Shown here piece by piece: positions 35,292 through 44,850 of a DNA stretch of 64,000 nt. The notes beneath the pieces are model-generated. The model made no database searches, was not told the origin of the DNA, and saw nothing but the letters and a program-made list of their open reading frames with translations. The stretch is from Mycolicibacterium chubuense (GTDB lineage Bacteria > Actinomycetota > Actinomycetes > Mycobacteriales > Mycobacteriaceae). The translations under genes and the position numbers were made by a program. How positions within the stretch are numbered: the first letter of the stretch is position 1; each line of letters begins with the position of its first letter. The stretch lies in NCBI RefSeq assembly GCF_001044255.1, contig NZ_JYNX01000035.1:12800-76799 (forward strand). Direction: 5' to 3'.

Positions 35292-36440
35292 TCAGAGTCC
35301 GTCGAACTGCTTCTTGACCTGCTCCTCGGTCAGCCCGTAGTCCGCGAGCGAGTAGCTGTGTTTGGGCGCCCGCGGTCCCTGCCGGCTCTCCTCGTGGGTC
35401 TTCTCCATCGCCACACGCGCCTCGTCGGTGAAGTCGATGCCGAACGCCCGGTAGATGTCCTCGACGGCGCCGATCGGATTCTTGATCAGTGCAAAGTAGT
35501 CCAGGTCGTAGAACTGCGCCGGATCGTGCTTGGCACGTTCGGCGTTGAACAACCGCAGACCACGCGACCAGGTCTCCAGGGAGTCCTCGCCGATCACGCT
35601 GCCCACGAAGGTGTTCGACCACCCCTCGGTGGTGTGCTGGGCCAACGAGCACATCGAGGCCATGATCGTCTCCGCCGGCCGATGACACTGGATCACCAAG
35701 GCGTCCGGATAGGTGGCGAACAACGCGTCGAGGGCGAACAGGTGGCTCGGGTTCTTCAGCACCCAGCGCTTGCCGACATCGTTGAGCCCGATCAGCTGCA
35801 GGTTCTTGCGATGCCGCCGATAGGGCTTCGTCCAGTCCTGTCGGGACAGCCATTGCGAGTACGTGGGCAGATGCGCCAACGTCTCGTAGCTCACCGAGTG
35901 CAGCGACTGCCGCAGTAGCTGCCAGCACTCCTCGACCTCGTCGGCCGTCATGTAGTGCAGCCCCGTGTAGTCCGGGTTCTCCGCGTGCGCCTTGCTGAAC
36001 TGCGCATCGAGCTGCTGGAAAACCGGGTTCTGGGACCAGGTTTCACGAGGCGGCCGGGGCTGGGGAAATTCCGCGAGCCACAACTCCAGCCCCTGGTGGC
36101 GCGGATCTGCGGCGAGCAATCGGTGCACAGCCGTGGTGCCGGTGCGCGGCAGACCGGTGACGAAGATCGGCCGCTCGATCGGCACGTCGACATGCTGCGG
36201 GTATTGCTTGAACGCCGCCTCCGACACCAGCCTGGCCACCAGAGCGTTGCGCACGAAGAAGCGCTGCATCTTGCTGCCGAACTCGGTGAGGTCGGCGTCG
36301 CGCTGGTAGGACTCGAGCAGGACGCCCAGAGCCTCCCGGTAGTTGTCGTCGTCGCTGCCGAAATCATCGAGGCCGCAGGCCTTCACCGCCGACGCGTGCA
36401 GATCCTCGACGGTGCCGACGTTTGTGCGGGAGGAGCTCAC
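35292..36440 (-). CDS. Sulfotransferase-family protein (Rv3529c-like)
   Basis: A 382-residue protein of the sulfotransferase superfamily. The 5'-phosphosulfate-binding loop is PIFVTGLPRTGTTAVHRLL (residues about 91-109), and a 3'-phosphate-type segment lies at VIQCHRPAETIMASMCSL. A C-terminal region SLADYGLTEEQV is common in this mycobacterial subgroup. The substrate could be a sterol or a cell-wall lipid. GTG 36440 overlaps the SDR stop by 4 bases. It is the third gene of the DUF1214-SDR-sulfotransferase operon headed by the KstR operator at 38357-38370. Confidence 0.83.
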   Translation of the reverse strand: MSSSRTNVGTVEDLHASAVKACGLDDFGSDDDNYREALGVLLESYQRDADLTEFGSKMQRFFVRNALVARLVSEAAFKQYPQHVDVPIERPIFVTGLPRTGTTAVHRLLAADPRHQGLELWLAEFPQPRPPRETWSQNPVFQQLDAQFSKAHAENPDYTGLHYMTADEVEECWQLLRQSLHSVSYETLAHLPTYSQWLSRQDWTKPYRRHRKNLQLIGLNDVGKRWVLKNPSHLFALDALFATYPDALVIQCHRPAETIMASMCSLAQHTTEGWSNTFVGSVIGEDSLETWSRGLRLFNAERAKHDPAQFYDLDYFALIKNPIGAVEDIYRAFGIDFTDEARVAMEKTHEESRQGPRAPKHSYSLADYGLTEEQVKKQFDGL

Positions 36441-37216
36441 GCCTTGTACTCCCCGCAGTTGACGTCGAGCGCCTGACCGGTGATCCCACTGGACAGGTCG
36501 CTGGCCATGAACAGAATCGCCGAGGCCACCTCGTCCTCGGTGGGCAGCCGCTTGAGGTCGCTGTTGACCGCAGCCGCCTTGTAGATCTCCTCGACCGTGG
36601 TGCCGTACTTGCCGGCCTGATGCTCGAAGTAGCCCTGCAGTGTGCCACCCCAGATATAGCCCGGCAAAACGGAATTCACCCGGATGCCCTGGGTGCCCAG
36701 TTCACTGGCCAGCGACTGCGACATCGCCAGCAGCGCCGACTTGGCCATCTTGTAGGCGCCCTGCTTGGGATCGGAGTGCCGCACCACCATCGAGTTCACA
36801 TTGACCACCGAGCCTTTGGTCTCGGTCAGCGCCGGGGTCAGCCCCTGGATCAGGCGCAGCGCGCCGAGCACCGTGAGCTCGAACGTCTCACGGATGTGCT
36901 CGAAGCTGGTCTTGGCCAACGGCTTCATCGACGGCACCTTGAACGCGTTGTTGATCAGGACGTCGACCTTGCCGTACGCCTCGAGGCTCTTCTCGACGAG
37001 ATTGGTCACCTGGGCCTCGTCGGTGATGTCGGTGCCCACCGACACCGCTCGCCGGCCGATGCGGTCGATCTCGGCGGCGACGCCCTCGAGCCTCTCGACG
37101 GTGCGCGCGGCCAGCACCAGGTCCGCCCCCTCCAGGGCGCAGCGGCGCGCCAGCGTCGTCCCGAGCGCCGGTCCCACGCCACTGATCACGACGACCTTGT
37201 TCTCGAGCATGCCCAT
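36437..37216 (-). CDS. Short-chain dehydrogenase/reductase (Rv3530c-like)
   Basis: A 259-residue classical SDR. The nucleotide-binding turn reads VISGVGPALGTTLARR, a variant of TGxxxGxG. NNAF takes the place of NNAG, the catalytic serine lies in VVNVNSMVVRH and the catalytic pair in YKMAKSALL. It would oxidise or reduce a hydroxyl/keto group on a steroid or acyl-CoA with NAD(P). It is 1 base from the DUF1214 gene stop and overlaps the sulfotransferase start. Expression with a KstR-controlled operon supports a sterol role; the specific step is not known. Confidence 0.87.
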   Translation of the reverse strand: MGMLENKVVVISGVGPALGTTLARRCALEGADLVLAARTVERLEGVAAEIDRIGRRAVSVGTDITDEAQVTNLVEKSLEAYGKVDVLINNAFKVPSMKPLAKTSFEHIRETFELTVLGALRLIQGLTPALTETKGSVVNVNSMVVRHSDPKQGAYKMAKSALLAMSQSLASELGTQGIRVNSVLPGYIWGGTLQGYFEHQAGKYGTTVEEIYKAAAVNSDLKRLPTEDEVASAILFMASDLSSGITGQALDVNCGEYKA

Positions 37217-37217
37217 C

Positions 37218-38345
37218 TCAGCCCACCATCCTGTAGCCGATCAGCTGCTGGCGCAACGCGATCCGCGCCCGCCAGTCCTCGTCGGAGATCTTGTTGTCCT
37301 GGTAGTACGGCAGCGCGCCGGCGACCTCGTCGACGCCCATCACGGCCACCTCCGGTCCGTCGGCCTCCGTCAGCTGCCGGGACACCCGCTGCCAGCGGAA
37401 CTGCAGATAACCCTTACGGTGCCCGAGGGTCTCCACCCAGTTGGTCACGCCGGGGTTGGCATCGGAGACGACGATGCGGATCTTGCCATCCGGATCGGCC
37501 TGCGCCTGAGTCCCGTTCAACGACGTCTGGTGGTTGATGTAGTCCAGCGAGATGTACCAGAGGCTGCCCAGCTGGAAGCCCATGTACGGTGCGTCCGACA
37601 CGGGCACCGTGATGACCATCGCCTGATCGGGCGCCAGGTCGAAGTGCCCGACCGACGAGTACTGCGTGGCCAGCCCGCCCGGGGTGAGCCGCGGTGCGAC
37701 CATCGTGTTCACCGGCAGCGTGTTGTAGAACCACTGCGGGAACTGCAGCCAGGTCTTGACCCGCTGCACCAGTTGCTTTCCGGCGACGGCGTAGCGCTTC
37801 TCGATCAGCTCCGTCGTCAGCGGTGGCGGTGCAGTGCCCGCGGTGTCGGTGCGGGAGATCGCCAGCGTGCCGCGCTGCGCCGACCAGTCGTTGTACACCT
37901 CGCGAATCACCAATTGGGCCGGCGATTTCGGCACTACCCGCCACTCGAAGGAGCCGTCAACGGCGATGTCGAGTTCGCGGTCGTCGAAGGCTGTCTCGCT
38001 GTCGGGGACGTTGTCGTCGGTGTACTCGCCGCCGAGCATCTGGAAGCTCAGATCCGTGGTGCTGCCCCGGCGGCCGGTGACGACGTACTCGTGCCCCGGG
38101 ACCACCCTGGTGCCGAAGTACAGCGTGTCGGGATTGTCCAGACCCATCTTGGTGAACGGGCCGGTGCCGCTGTGCAGGAACGGATGGTCGCGGTCGTAGT
38201 CGAACGCGACGTGCGTGCAGGCTGCGACGCACCCGGCGAAGTACTGGAGCCCCTCGAGGAGGTCGGCTTCGGTCTCGATGAACGGGGCGGCGGCGACGAG
38301 CGCCTCCGCCTCGGCGATCGCGTCGATCAGCGGCTGGGAGTACAC
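37218..38345 (-). CDS. DUF1214-family protein (Rv3531c-like)
   Basis: A 375-residue protein, the same length as Rv3531c. The C-terminal half has the DUF1214 look (VPVSDAPYMGFQLGSLWYISLDYINHQTSLN, followed by DGKIRIVVSDANPGVTNWV). These proteins have a beta-rich fold of unknown activity. GTG 38345 is chosen because it gives the family length and lies 11 bases after the KstR operator. The longer frame crosses the operator and overlaps the IclR gene. Only a weak AGGGG precedes it, so a leaderless start is plausible. It is first in the operon and divergent from the IclR-type regulator. Confidence 0.78.
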   Translation of the reverse strand: MYSQPLIDAIAEAEALVAAAPFIETEADLLEGLQYFAGCVAACTHVAFDYDRDHPFLHSGTGPFTKMGLDNPDTLYFGTRVVPGHEYVVTGRRGSTTDLSFQMLGGEYTDDNVPDSETAFDDRELDIAVDGSFEWRVVPKSPAQLVIREVYNDWSAQRGTLAISRTDTAGTAPPPLTTELIEKRYAVAGKQLVQRVKTWLQFPQWFYNTLPVNTMVAPRLTPGGLATQYSSVGHFDLAPDQAMVITVPVSDAPYMGFQLGSLWYISLDYINHQTSLNGTQAQADPDGKIRIVVSDANPGVTNWVETLGHRKGYLQFRWQRVSRQLTEADGPEVAVMGVDEVAGALPYYQDNKISDEDWRARIALRQQLIGYRMVG

Positions 38346-38356
38346 GCCCCTGAAAC

Positions 38357-38370
38357 TAGAACGCGTTCTA
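38357..38370. promoter_or_regulatory. KstR operator, DUF1214 operon / IclR regulator
   Basis: TAGAACGCGTTCTA is a perfect 14-base palindrome fitting the KstR consensus. It is placed between the minus-strand start at 38345 and the plus-strand regulator start near 38404-38431. Confidence 0.9.
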
Positions 38371-38430
38371 GCAGTAGTCAATATTTCGACCGCGCTGTTC
38401 CATATGTGTACCGAGCCGTATGCTGCTTCC

Positions 38431-39330
38431 GTGGCCGAGACCTCCCGCCGCATGTCGCCCCCGACTGACCGCGTCGTTGCCGTGCTGGACTTCCTCGCCG
38501 CGCGGCCGGCCGAACGCTTCGGGGTCTCGGAGCTGGCCCGCCGGCTCGGCCTGAGCAAGCCGACCTGCCTGGGCATCGTCACCTCGCTGGCCGACGCCGG
38601 CTACCTCGTCCGTGACGGCGTCGACAAGACCTACCGGCTGGGGCCCTCGCTGATCACGCTTGGCCACCGGGCACAGGAGTCGATGCGGGTCAGTCCGACC
38701 GCCCGGGAGGCACTGCGCCGGCTCTCAGCGAAGTTCGGGATCACCGCCGCGCTGTCGGGCGTGATCGACGACCGCATCACGCTGCTGGACATCGTGGCGC
38801 CGCCGGGGGCCCGCCCCGGTGTGGAGGTCGGGCAGAGCTATCCGTTCGCGCCGCCGGTGGGGCTGATGTTCGTGCTGTGGGACGACGATGCCGTGCGGGA
38901 GTGGCTGGCCAGGGAACCGACGATCCCGCTGCGCACCGACACCGACCGGCTCGACCGGGTGATCGCCGGGTGCCGCGCCGATGGCTATCTGGTGGAGCGG
39001 CTGACGCCCGGTGGCCGCCGGTTGTACAGCCTGATGGCCGGCATGTCGGCCACGCTGCCCGACGAATTACGGGCGCTGCTGGGCGAATTGGTGTCCGACA
39101 TCGGCGAGCGGGTGTCCCTGCGGGAGGACAGGTCGGCACGGAAGCGCCATGACATCAGCGTGATCTCCGCGCCCGTGTACGACCACTACCGGCGGCAGGC
39201 GATGGTCGCCTCCATGCACGTCGGAGCCTCGTTGAGTGAGCGCGAGATCATCGAACGGGCCCGCGCGGTGGTGACGAGCGCCGACGAGGTCACCGCGCAG
39301 CTGGGCGGTAGCAAGCCGCGGTGGGGCTGA
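38431..39330 (+). CDS. IclR-family transcriptional regulator
   Basis: A regulator of about 299 residues. The winged helix-turn-helix is visible at the N-terminus (VVAVLDFLAARPAERFGVSELARRLGLSKPTCLGIV). The C-terminal IclR effector domain includes ITLLDIVAPPGARPGVEVG and FAPPVGLMFVLW. GTG 38431 is used, but ATG 38404 or ATG 38452 are also in frame and none has a convincing ribosome-binding site. The divergent DUF1214-SDR-sulfotransferase operon and the shared KstR operator suggest it regulates, or is regulated with, that operon. Its ligand is unknown. Confidence 0.85.
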   Translation: MAETSRRMSPPTDRVVAVLDFLAARPAERFGVSELARRLGLSKPTCLGIVTSLADAGYLVRDGVDKTYRLGPSLITLGHRAQESMRVSPTAREALRRLSAKFGITAALSGVIDDRITLLDIVAPPGARPGVEVGQSYPFAPPVGLMFVLWDDDAVREWLAREPTIPLRTDTDRLDRVIAGCRADGYLVERLTPGGRRLYSLMAGMSATLPDELRALLGELVSDIGERVSLREDRSARKRHDISVISAPVYDHYRRQAMVASMHVGASLSEREIIERARAVVTSADEVTAQLGGSKPRWG

Positions 39331-39332
39331 CG

Positions 39333-41414
39333 TCAGCTGGTGCCGGCCAGTGCGAACGGCAGCACCTCGGCGGCGCCCGCCGCGCGCAGGACCCGGGCGG
39401 CCATCGTCAGCGTCCATCCGGTGTCGGCGAGGTCGTCGACGAGAAGGACCGGACCGGCGTCGGCAGGCACCGGCTCGGGTGGTGACCACGCCCCGCTGAG
39501 CGCCGCGACGCGATACGCCGAGTTCGCCGCCGTCGCCGGACGGCGCCCGGGGGCGTAGCGGAGCGTACCGAGATCGGTCAACCGGCCCAGCTCGGCCAGC
39601 CGGGACCTCAACGAGGTGATCAGCACCGGGTGCGTCGCGGAATCGAGCGACATCACCGCGGTGGGCCGGACCGCCCAGTCCCACGCGGCGAGCACCTTCA
39701 CCGCCGCGGCCACCACGTCATCGGGCACCTCGCCGTCCGGCCCGTCGAGCAGCGCGCGCAGCCGCGCTCCCCAGCCCAGATCCGTCAGCCTGCCGATCAC
39801 ACGGCCCGGCTGCGGTCCATCGGTGATCCGGCCCGACAGTTCGATGCCGAGCTTGGCGAGGCCGGTCGGCCACTGTTTGCGCGGTGACAGTTCCACCCCG
39901 GGTCGCATCAGGGTCCGCCGGGTGTCCTCGGCGGCCGCCGCGTCGACGTCGGCGCTGTACCGCTCACCCGTGCAGTTGTCGCACCGGCCGCACCGCTCGT
40001 CCGCGCCGAGTTCGGGATCGTCGAGCTGGGCACGCAGGAACGCCATCCGGCAGCCCTGCGTCGCCTGGTAGTCGAGCATCGCCTGCTGTTCGCGCCTGCG
40101 GGCCTCGTCGAGGGTGCGGTAGCGCGCCTCGTCGTACTCCCACGGCGCCCCGGTGCCGATCCAGCCGCCCTTCACGCGGCGGACCGCGCCGTCGACGTCG
40201 AGCACCTTCAGCACCATCTCCAGCCGCGACCGATTCAGGTCGACCAGCGGTTCGAGCGCGGCCGTCGACAGCGGGCGCTCGGTGTCGAGCTCGCGAATCA
40301 CCTTGCGCACCAGCGATTCCGCCGGGAACGCCACCGACGCGAAATAGCGCCATACATCGGCGTCCTCACGTCCCGGCAGCAGGATCACCTCCGCGCGTTC
40401 CGTCGCGCGACCGGCACGGCCGACCTGCTGGTAGTAGGCGATCGGCGAGGACGGCGCACCCAGGTGCACGACGAATCCGAGATCGGGCTTGTCGAAACCC
40501 ATGCCGAGCGCCGACGTGGCGATCAGGGCCTTGACCCGGTCGGCGAGCAGGTCCGCCTCGAGCTGCTCGCGCTCGGCGGTCTCCGTGGCGCCGGTGTACG
40601 CGGCGACCGGGTGTCCCCGCTCGCGCAGCAGAGCCGCCACGTCATGGGCCTGCGCCACTGTCAGCGTGTAGACGATGCCCGATCCCGGCAGCGACCCGAT
40701 GTGGTCGGCGAGCCACGCGGCACGCTGGGCGGGATTGCCTGCCTGCACCACCGACAACCGCAGCGATTCGCGGTCGAGGCCACCGCGCAGCACGAGGGTG
40801 TCGCGACCACCCACTCCCAGTTGCGCGGCGACGTCCTCGACGACGCGATCGTTTGCGGTGGCGGTGGTCGCCAGCACCGGGACGTCGCTGCCCAGTTCGG
40901 CGATCAGCGAGCGGATCCGGCGGTAGTCGGGCCGGAAGTCGTGGCCCCAGTCCGAGACGCAGTGCGCCTCATCGACGACCACCAGCCCGGCGTCGCGCGC
41001 GAGCGCCGGCAGCACGGCGTCCCGGAAATCGGGGTTGTTGAGCCGCTCGGGGCTGACCAGCAGCACGTCCAGATCGGCGTCGCGCACCCGTCGGTGGATG
41101 TCGTCCCATTCGGCGACGTTGCTCGAGTTGATCGTGGCCGCGTGCACGCCGGCTCGTTCGGCGGCGGCCACCTGGTTGCGCATCAGGGCCAGCAGCGGGG
41201 AGACGATGACCGTCGCGCCGTGCCCGGTGCCGCGCAGCAGTTTCGCGGCGATGAAATAGACGGCCGATTTGCCCCACCCCGTGCGCTGGACGACCAGCGC
41301 ACGGCGCCGCTGCACCACAAGGGCCTCGATCGCGGTCCATTGATCGTCGCGCAGCAGCGCCCCCGGTCCGGCCAGTTGTTCGAGGATGGCCTGCGCGTCG
41401 TCTCGGGTCACCAT
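39333..41414 (-). CDS. rqlH: RecQ-like DNA helicase RqlH
   Basis: A 693-residue superfamily 2 helicase matching the RqlH clade described in M. smegmatis (691 residues). Walker A QRTGWGKS lies at 43-50, DEAH at 148-151, TATAN is motif III, and YYQQVGRAGR is motif VI. A tetracysteine zinc segment follows (GCRMAF then ERCGRCDNC). The C-terminus is a ComF-like phosphoribosyltransferase module with VLLVDDLADTGWT near 656, instead of an HRDC domain. It unwinds DNA 3' to 5' in repair. ATG 41414 is preferred because it gives the family length and follows a GGGG stretch; GTG 41411 is equally close. It is unrelated to sterol metabolism. Confidence 0.9.
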   Translation of the reverse strand: MVTRDDAQAILEQLAGPGALLRDDQWTAIEALVVQRRRALVVQRTGWGKSAVYFIAAKLLRGTGHGATVIVSPLLALMRNQVAAAERAGVHAATINSSNVAEWDDIHRRVRDADLDVLLVSPERLNNPDFRDAVLPALARDAGLVVVDEAHCVSDWGHDFRPDYRRIRSLIAELGSDVPVLATTATANDRVVEDVAAQLGVGGRDTLVLRGGLDRESLRLSVVQAGNPAQRAAWLADHIGSLPGSGIVYTLTVAQAHDVAALLRERGHPVAAYTGATETAEREQLEADLLADRVKALIATSALGMGFDKPDLGFVVHLGAPSSPIAYYQQVGRAGRATERAEVILLPGREDADVWRYFASVAFPAESLVRKVIRELDTERPLSTAALEPLVDLNRSRLEMVLKVLDVDGAVRRVKGGWIGTGAPWEYDEARYRTLDEARRREQQAMLDYQATQGCRMAFLRAQLDDPELGADERCGRCDNCTGERYSADVDAAAAEDTRRTLMRPGVELSPRKQWPTGLAKLGIELSGRITDGPQPGRVIGRLTDLGWGARLRALLDGPDGEVPDDVVAAAVKVLAAWDWAVRPTAVMSLDSATHPVLITSLRSRLAELGRLTDLGTLRYAPGRRPATAANSAYRVAALSGAWSPPEPVPADAGPVLLVDDLADTGWTLTMAARVLRAAGAAEVLPFALAGTS

Positions 41415-41430
41415 GGCCCCCATCGTGCCG

Positions 41431-42024
41431 TCAGCGGACGACAAGCCAAATGGCGGCGAAGTGGCACGCTGCCGCGGCGGCGGTGAACGCGTGGAAGAAC
41501 TCGTGATGCCCGAACGTGGCGGGCCAGGGGTTGGGCCAGCGGGCGCCGTAGAGGATCGCGCCGATGTTGTACAGCACGCCTCCGGCGACCAGCAGGGCGA
41601 CCACCGTCGCCCCCGCGCCGTCGAGCAGCACCTCGGCGAACGCGATGGCGACGTACCCGAGCAAAAGATACGGCGGCACCCCGACCCAGCGCGGGGCCGA
41701 CGGCCAGCACATCTTCAGCGCGACCCCGGCGGCCGCGCCCGTCCAGACGATGACGAGCACGTCCGCGCCGACGTCGGGCGGCATCGCCAGGAGCGCGAAC
41801 GGGGTGTAACTCGCCGCGATGAACACGAAGATCACCGAGTGGTCGAGCCGCATCATCCACTTCTCGGCAGCTTCGGACCCCCACTGCACCCGGTGGTAGG
41901 TCGCGCTGACCGTGAACATCGCGACGACGGCGGTCACGTACACCACCACCGCCCCGAGCGCTCCTGGCGACGTGGCGATCCACGCGGCCTTCAGCAGGGC
42001 GACCCCGGCGACGACGGCGAGCAC
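41431..42024 (-). CDS. Hemolysin III / TrhA-family membrane protein
   Basis: A protein of at least 197 residues with about seven hydrophobic segments. The conserved family histidines are visible in VSATYHRV, RLDHSVIFVFIAASYTPF and the C-terminal GHHEFFHAFTAAAAACHF. The first canonical start is GTG 42024. However, the typical family N-terminus RGWIH is encoded just upstream in the same frame, with no ATG, GTG or TTG before the stop near 42227. A CTG at 42090 with GGAG 5 bases upstream would give 219 residues and is a credible real start. Members are ancient membrane proteins with uncertain receptor or hydrolase function. Confidence 0.82.
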   Translation of the reverse strand: MLAVVAGVALLKAAWIATSPGALGAVVVYVTAVVAMFTVSATYHRVQWGSEAAEKWMMRLDHSVIFVFIAASYTPFALLAMPPDVGADVLVIVWTGAAAGVALKMCWPSAPRWVGVPPYLLLGYVAIAFAEVLLDGAGATVVALLVAGGVLYNIGAILYGARWPNPWPATFGHHEFFHAFTAAAAACHFAAIWLVVR

Positions 42025-42232
42025 CGCGCAGCACAGGTGGATCCAGCCGCGGGCGCGGGGCGCGCGGGCGAGGAGAAGGCCGTCGGTCAGAAGGACTCCG
42101 ATGTCGCGGACGGGCCGAACCCTCCGGCAGGCCGACGCAAATCGCGCCGGCGCAGCATGAGCGTACCGGCCACGAACGAACTCACCGCGCCTGCCGGGGC
42201 AGACGCGGTGAGTGTCGTCGAATCGTCAGAGA

Positions 42233-42721
42233 CTATGCCGTGGGCGTCTCCGGCATCTCGGGCTCCATCGGAGCGCCGGGCGCCGGGGTCACCGGAACCT
42301 CGGGAGCCTGGTCGTCGGTGCTGAACACCGCCTGAGCCACCGGGGTCGGCGAGACGGTCAGGCCGCACCGATCCTGCAGCGCGCTGACCGGTTCATGGAT
42401 GGTCTTGAGCTGCTGCTCGACCTGCGGGTTCTCGGCGAAGTACGCCATGTAGGCCTGCTTGGCCTGCGGCTGGGGCTGGGCCGAGATCTGCGTCAGCGCC
42501 TCGTTGGTCTGCGGGTTGGCCGTCAGGTAGGCGCCCTCAGACGCGGCCGCCGTGCTGACGGTGCCTGCAACACTGCTGGCCGAGCAATCGGGGGCGGGCG
42601 CCGGACCGGGCGCCGGCTGAGCGCTGGCCACTGGGGCGATGATCGCCGCCGAGCCGAAGGCGAGCAGGCCGCCGGCGAACATGCCGAACAGTCCACGTCG
42701 AACGGTCGTAGCGGTAGTCAC
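42233..42721 (-). CDS. Hemophore-like secreted protein
   Basis: A 162-residue exported protein. The N-terminus is a signal peptide (GLFGMFAGGLLAFGSAAIIAPVASA, cleavage about residue 34). The mature helical core has two cysteines (PDCSAS and DRCGLT) expected to pair, plus TANPQTNEAL and YMAYFAENPQ typical of the mycobacterial heme-binding hemophore-like family (Rv0203-related). The tail after residue 125 is Pro-rich and disordered. GTG 42721 is preceded by AGGAG with 9-base spacing. It may bind haem in the periplasm or medium; key haem residues are not certain. It sits between TrhA and hsaF without operon linkage. Confidence 0.72.
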   Translation of the reverse strand: MTTATTVRRGLFGMFAGGLLAFGSAAIIAPVASAQPAPGPAPAPDCSASSVAGTVSTAAASEGAYLTANPQTNEALTQISAQPQPQAKQAYMAYFAENPQVEQQLKTIHEPVSALQDRCGLTVSPTPVAQAVFSTDDQAPEVPVTPAPGAPMEPEMPETPTA

Positions 42722-42875
42722 GAGAAATCACTCCTTTGGGTCTGCGATCAGTTGGTCGCACCCCAAGGCCTAGCCGATCGGCGCCGATGCCAAACACCGG
42801 GCACCGTCGGACAGCTCACATCGAGCGGTATCTTCGCTGGTCAGAGGCCCGGAGAAATTTTCGGCGTCACCGCGC

Positions 42876-43925
42876 TCACCCGGCCGGTGCGGCGTCCATT
42901 TCGCGTTTGATTTCCAGGGCGATGTCGATCAGCTGGTCTTCCTGGCCGCCGATGAGTTTGCGTTGCCCGGCGCGGTGCAGCAGTTTGTGCGCGGGCACGC
43001 CGTAGCGCTCGGACTGCCGGATGGCGTGCTTGAGGAAGCTCGAATACACCCCGGAGTAGCCCATGATCAGCGCGTTGCGGTCCAGCAGACATTCGGCCGG
43101 CATCGCGGGCGCGACGACCTCTTCGGCGGCGTCGGCGATGTCGAAGAAATCGATACCGGTCTTGACCCCGATCTTGTCGAACACCCCGATCAGCGCCTCG
43201 ACCGGTGCGTTGCCCGCCCCGGCGCCGAACCGGCGGCACGACCCGTCGATCTGCTTGGCCCCCGCACGCACGGCCTCGATCGAGTTGGCCACCCCCAACC
43301 CGAGGTTCTCGTGCCCGTGGAAACCCACCTGCGCGTCGTCGCCGAGTTCGGCCACCAACGCCGCCACCCGGTCGGCCACCCCTTCGAGCACCAGCGCACC
43401 CGCCGAATCCACCACATACACGCACTGACAGCCCGCATCAGCCATGATCCGGGCCTGCGCGGCAAGTTTCTCCGGGGGGATGGTGTGGCTCATCATCAGA
43501 AACCCGACGGTCTCCAAGCCCAGTTCGCGGGCGAGCCCGAAGTGCTGGATCGAGACGTCGGCCTCGGTGCAGTGGGTGGCGATCCGGCAGATCGACCCGC
43601 CGTTGTTCTGCGCCTCCTTGATGTCCTCCTTGGTGCCCACCCCGGGCAGCATCAGGAACGCGATCTTCGATTCCTTCGCGGTCTCGGCCGCGAGCTTGAT
43701 CAGCTCCTGCTCCGGGGTTTTGGAGAACCCGTAGTTGAAGCTCGACCCGCCCAGCCCGTCGCCGTGGGTCACCTCGATGACCGGCACCCCGGCCGCATCC
43801 AGGGCCGCCACGATCGCGCCGACCTCGTCGGTGGTGAACTGGTGGCGCTTGTGATGGGAGCCGTCGCGCAGCGACGTGTCGGTCATCCGCACGTCCCACA
43901 TCGGGTTGAAGTAGATGTCGCTCAT
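42876..43925 (-). CDS. hsaF: 4-hydroxy-2-oxohexanoate aldolase HsaF
   Basis: A 349-residue class II aldolase of the DmpG/HMG-CoA lyase-like family, equivalent to Rv3534c. The metal- and substrate-binding start is [18 protein letters not shown] with the conserved Arg-Asp pair, and the barrel His motif [14 protein letters not shown] supplies metal ligands. It cleaves 4-hydroxy-2-oxohexanoate to pyruvate and propanal, and the propanal is channelled to HsaG. ATG 43925 overlaps the hsaG stop. It is the last gene of the hsaE-hsaG-hsaF operon. Confidence 0.95.
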   Translation of the reverse strand: MSDIYFNPMWDVRMTDTSLRDGSHHKRHQFTTDEVGAIVAALDAAGVPVIEVTHGDGLGGSSFNYGFSKTPEQELIKLAAETAKESKIAFLMLPGVGTKEDIKEAQNNGGSICRIATHCTEADVSIQHFGLARELGLETVGFLMMSHTIPPEKLAAQARIMADAGCQCVYVVDSAGALVLEGVADRVAALVAELGDDAQVGFHGHENLGLGVANSIEAVRAGAKQIDGSCRRFGAGAGNAPVEALIGVFDKIGVKTGIDFFDIADAAEEVVAPAMPAECLLDRNALIMGYSGVYSSFLKHAIRQSERYGVPAHKLLHRAGQRKLIGGQEDQLIDIALEIKREMDAAPAG

Positions 43926-44842
43926 GCGTGACCTCCGGTCGTCGCGGCCAGGACTTCCTTCGCGATCTCCTCGCCGACCTTCGTCGCCGCGGCGGTCATG
44001 ATGTCCAGATTTCCAGCGTAGGGCGGCAGGTAGTCCCCCGCACCCTCCACTTCGATGAACGTGGTGACGACGTGGTTGCCGCCGTTGACCACCGACGGCT
44101 CGTCGAACTGCGGCTCGTTGAGCAACCGGTAGCCCGGCACGTAGGTCTGCACCTCGGCCACCACATCCTTGATCGACTGCGTGATCGCCGCGTGGTCGGC
44201 GTCCTCAGGGATCGCGCAGAAGATGGTGTCGCGCATGATCATCGGCGGATCCGCCGGGTTGAGGATGATGATCGCCTTACCCCGCGCCGCGCCGCCGATG
44301 TGCTGCACACCCGCGCTGGTCGTCTTGGTGAACTCGTCGATGTTGGCCCGCGTGCCCGGCCCGGCCGACGCCGAGGACACCGACGCCACGATCTCGGCAT
44401 ACGGCACCCCGACCACCCGGCTGACCGCATACACGATCGGGATGGTCGCCTGCCCACCGCAGGTCACCATGTTCACGTTCGGGGCATCGAGGTGCTCGCG
44501 CAGATTCGCCGGCGGGATCACCCCCGGCCCGACCGCCGCCGGAGTCAGATCGACCGCCCGGATCCCCGCCTCGGCGTAGCGCGGTGCGGCGTCCCGGTGC
44601 ACATAGGCGCTGGTGGCCTCGAACACCATGTCGGGCATCTCATCGCGCGCCAACAACCAGTCCACACCTTCATGGCTGGTCTCCAACCCCAGCTTGCGCG
44701 CCCGCGCCAGACCCTCACTGTCCGGATCGATACCGATCATCCAGCGCGGCTCCAACCACTCCGAACGCAGAAGCTTGTACAACAGATCGGTACTGATGTT
44801 GCCCGACCCGACGATCGCCACAGTCGCTTTGTTGCCGGCCAT
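43922..44842 (-). CDS. hsaG: Propanal/acetaldehyde dehydrogenase (acylating) HsaG
   Basis: A 306-residue acylating aldehyde dehydrogenase that converts propanal with CoA and NAD to propionyl-CoA. It forms the channelling complex with HsaF. The NAD motif is IVGSGNIST (residues 10-18), and catalytic Cys128 lies in [12 protein letters not shown] 44842 is chosen because AGGAG lies 5 bases upstream and it gives the family length (Rv3535c, 303 residues). The gap to hsaE is only 8 bases. Confidence 0.95.
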   Translation of the reverse strand: MAGNKATVAIVGSGNISTDLLYKLLRSEWLEPRWMIGIDPDSEGLARARKLGLETSHEGVDWLLARDEMPDMVFEATSAYVHRDAAPRYAEAGIRAVDLTPAAVGPGVIPPANLREHLDAPNVNMVTCGGQATIPIVYAVSRVVGVPYAEIVASVSSASAGPGTRANIDEFTKTTSAGVQHIGGAARGKAIIILNPADPPMIMRDTIFCAIPEDADHAAITQSIKDVVAEVQTYVPGYRLLNEPQFDEPSVVNGGNHVVTTFIEVEGAGDYLPPYAGNLDIMTAAATKVGEEIAKEVLAATTGGHA

Positions 44843-44850
44843 TGAGGCTC

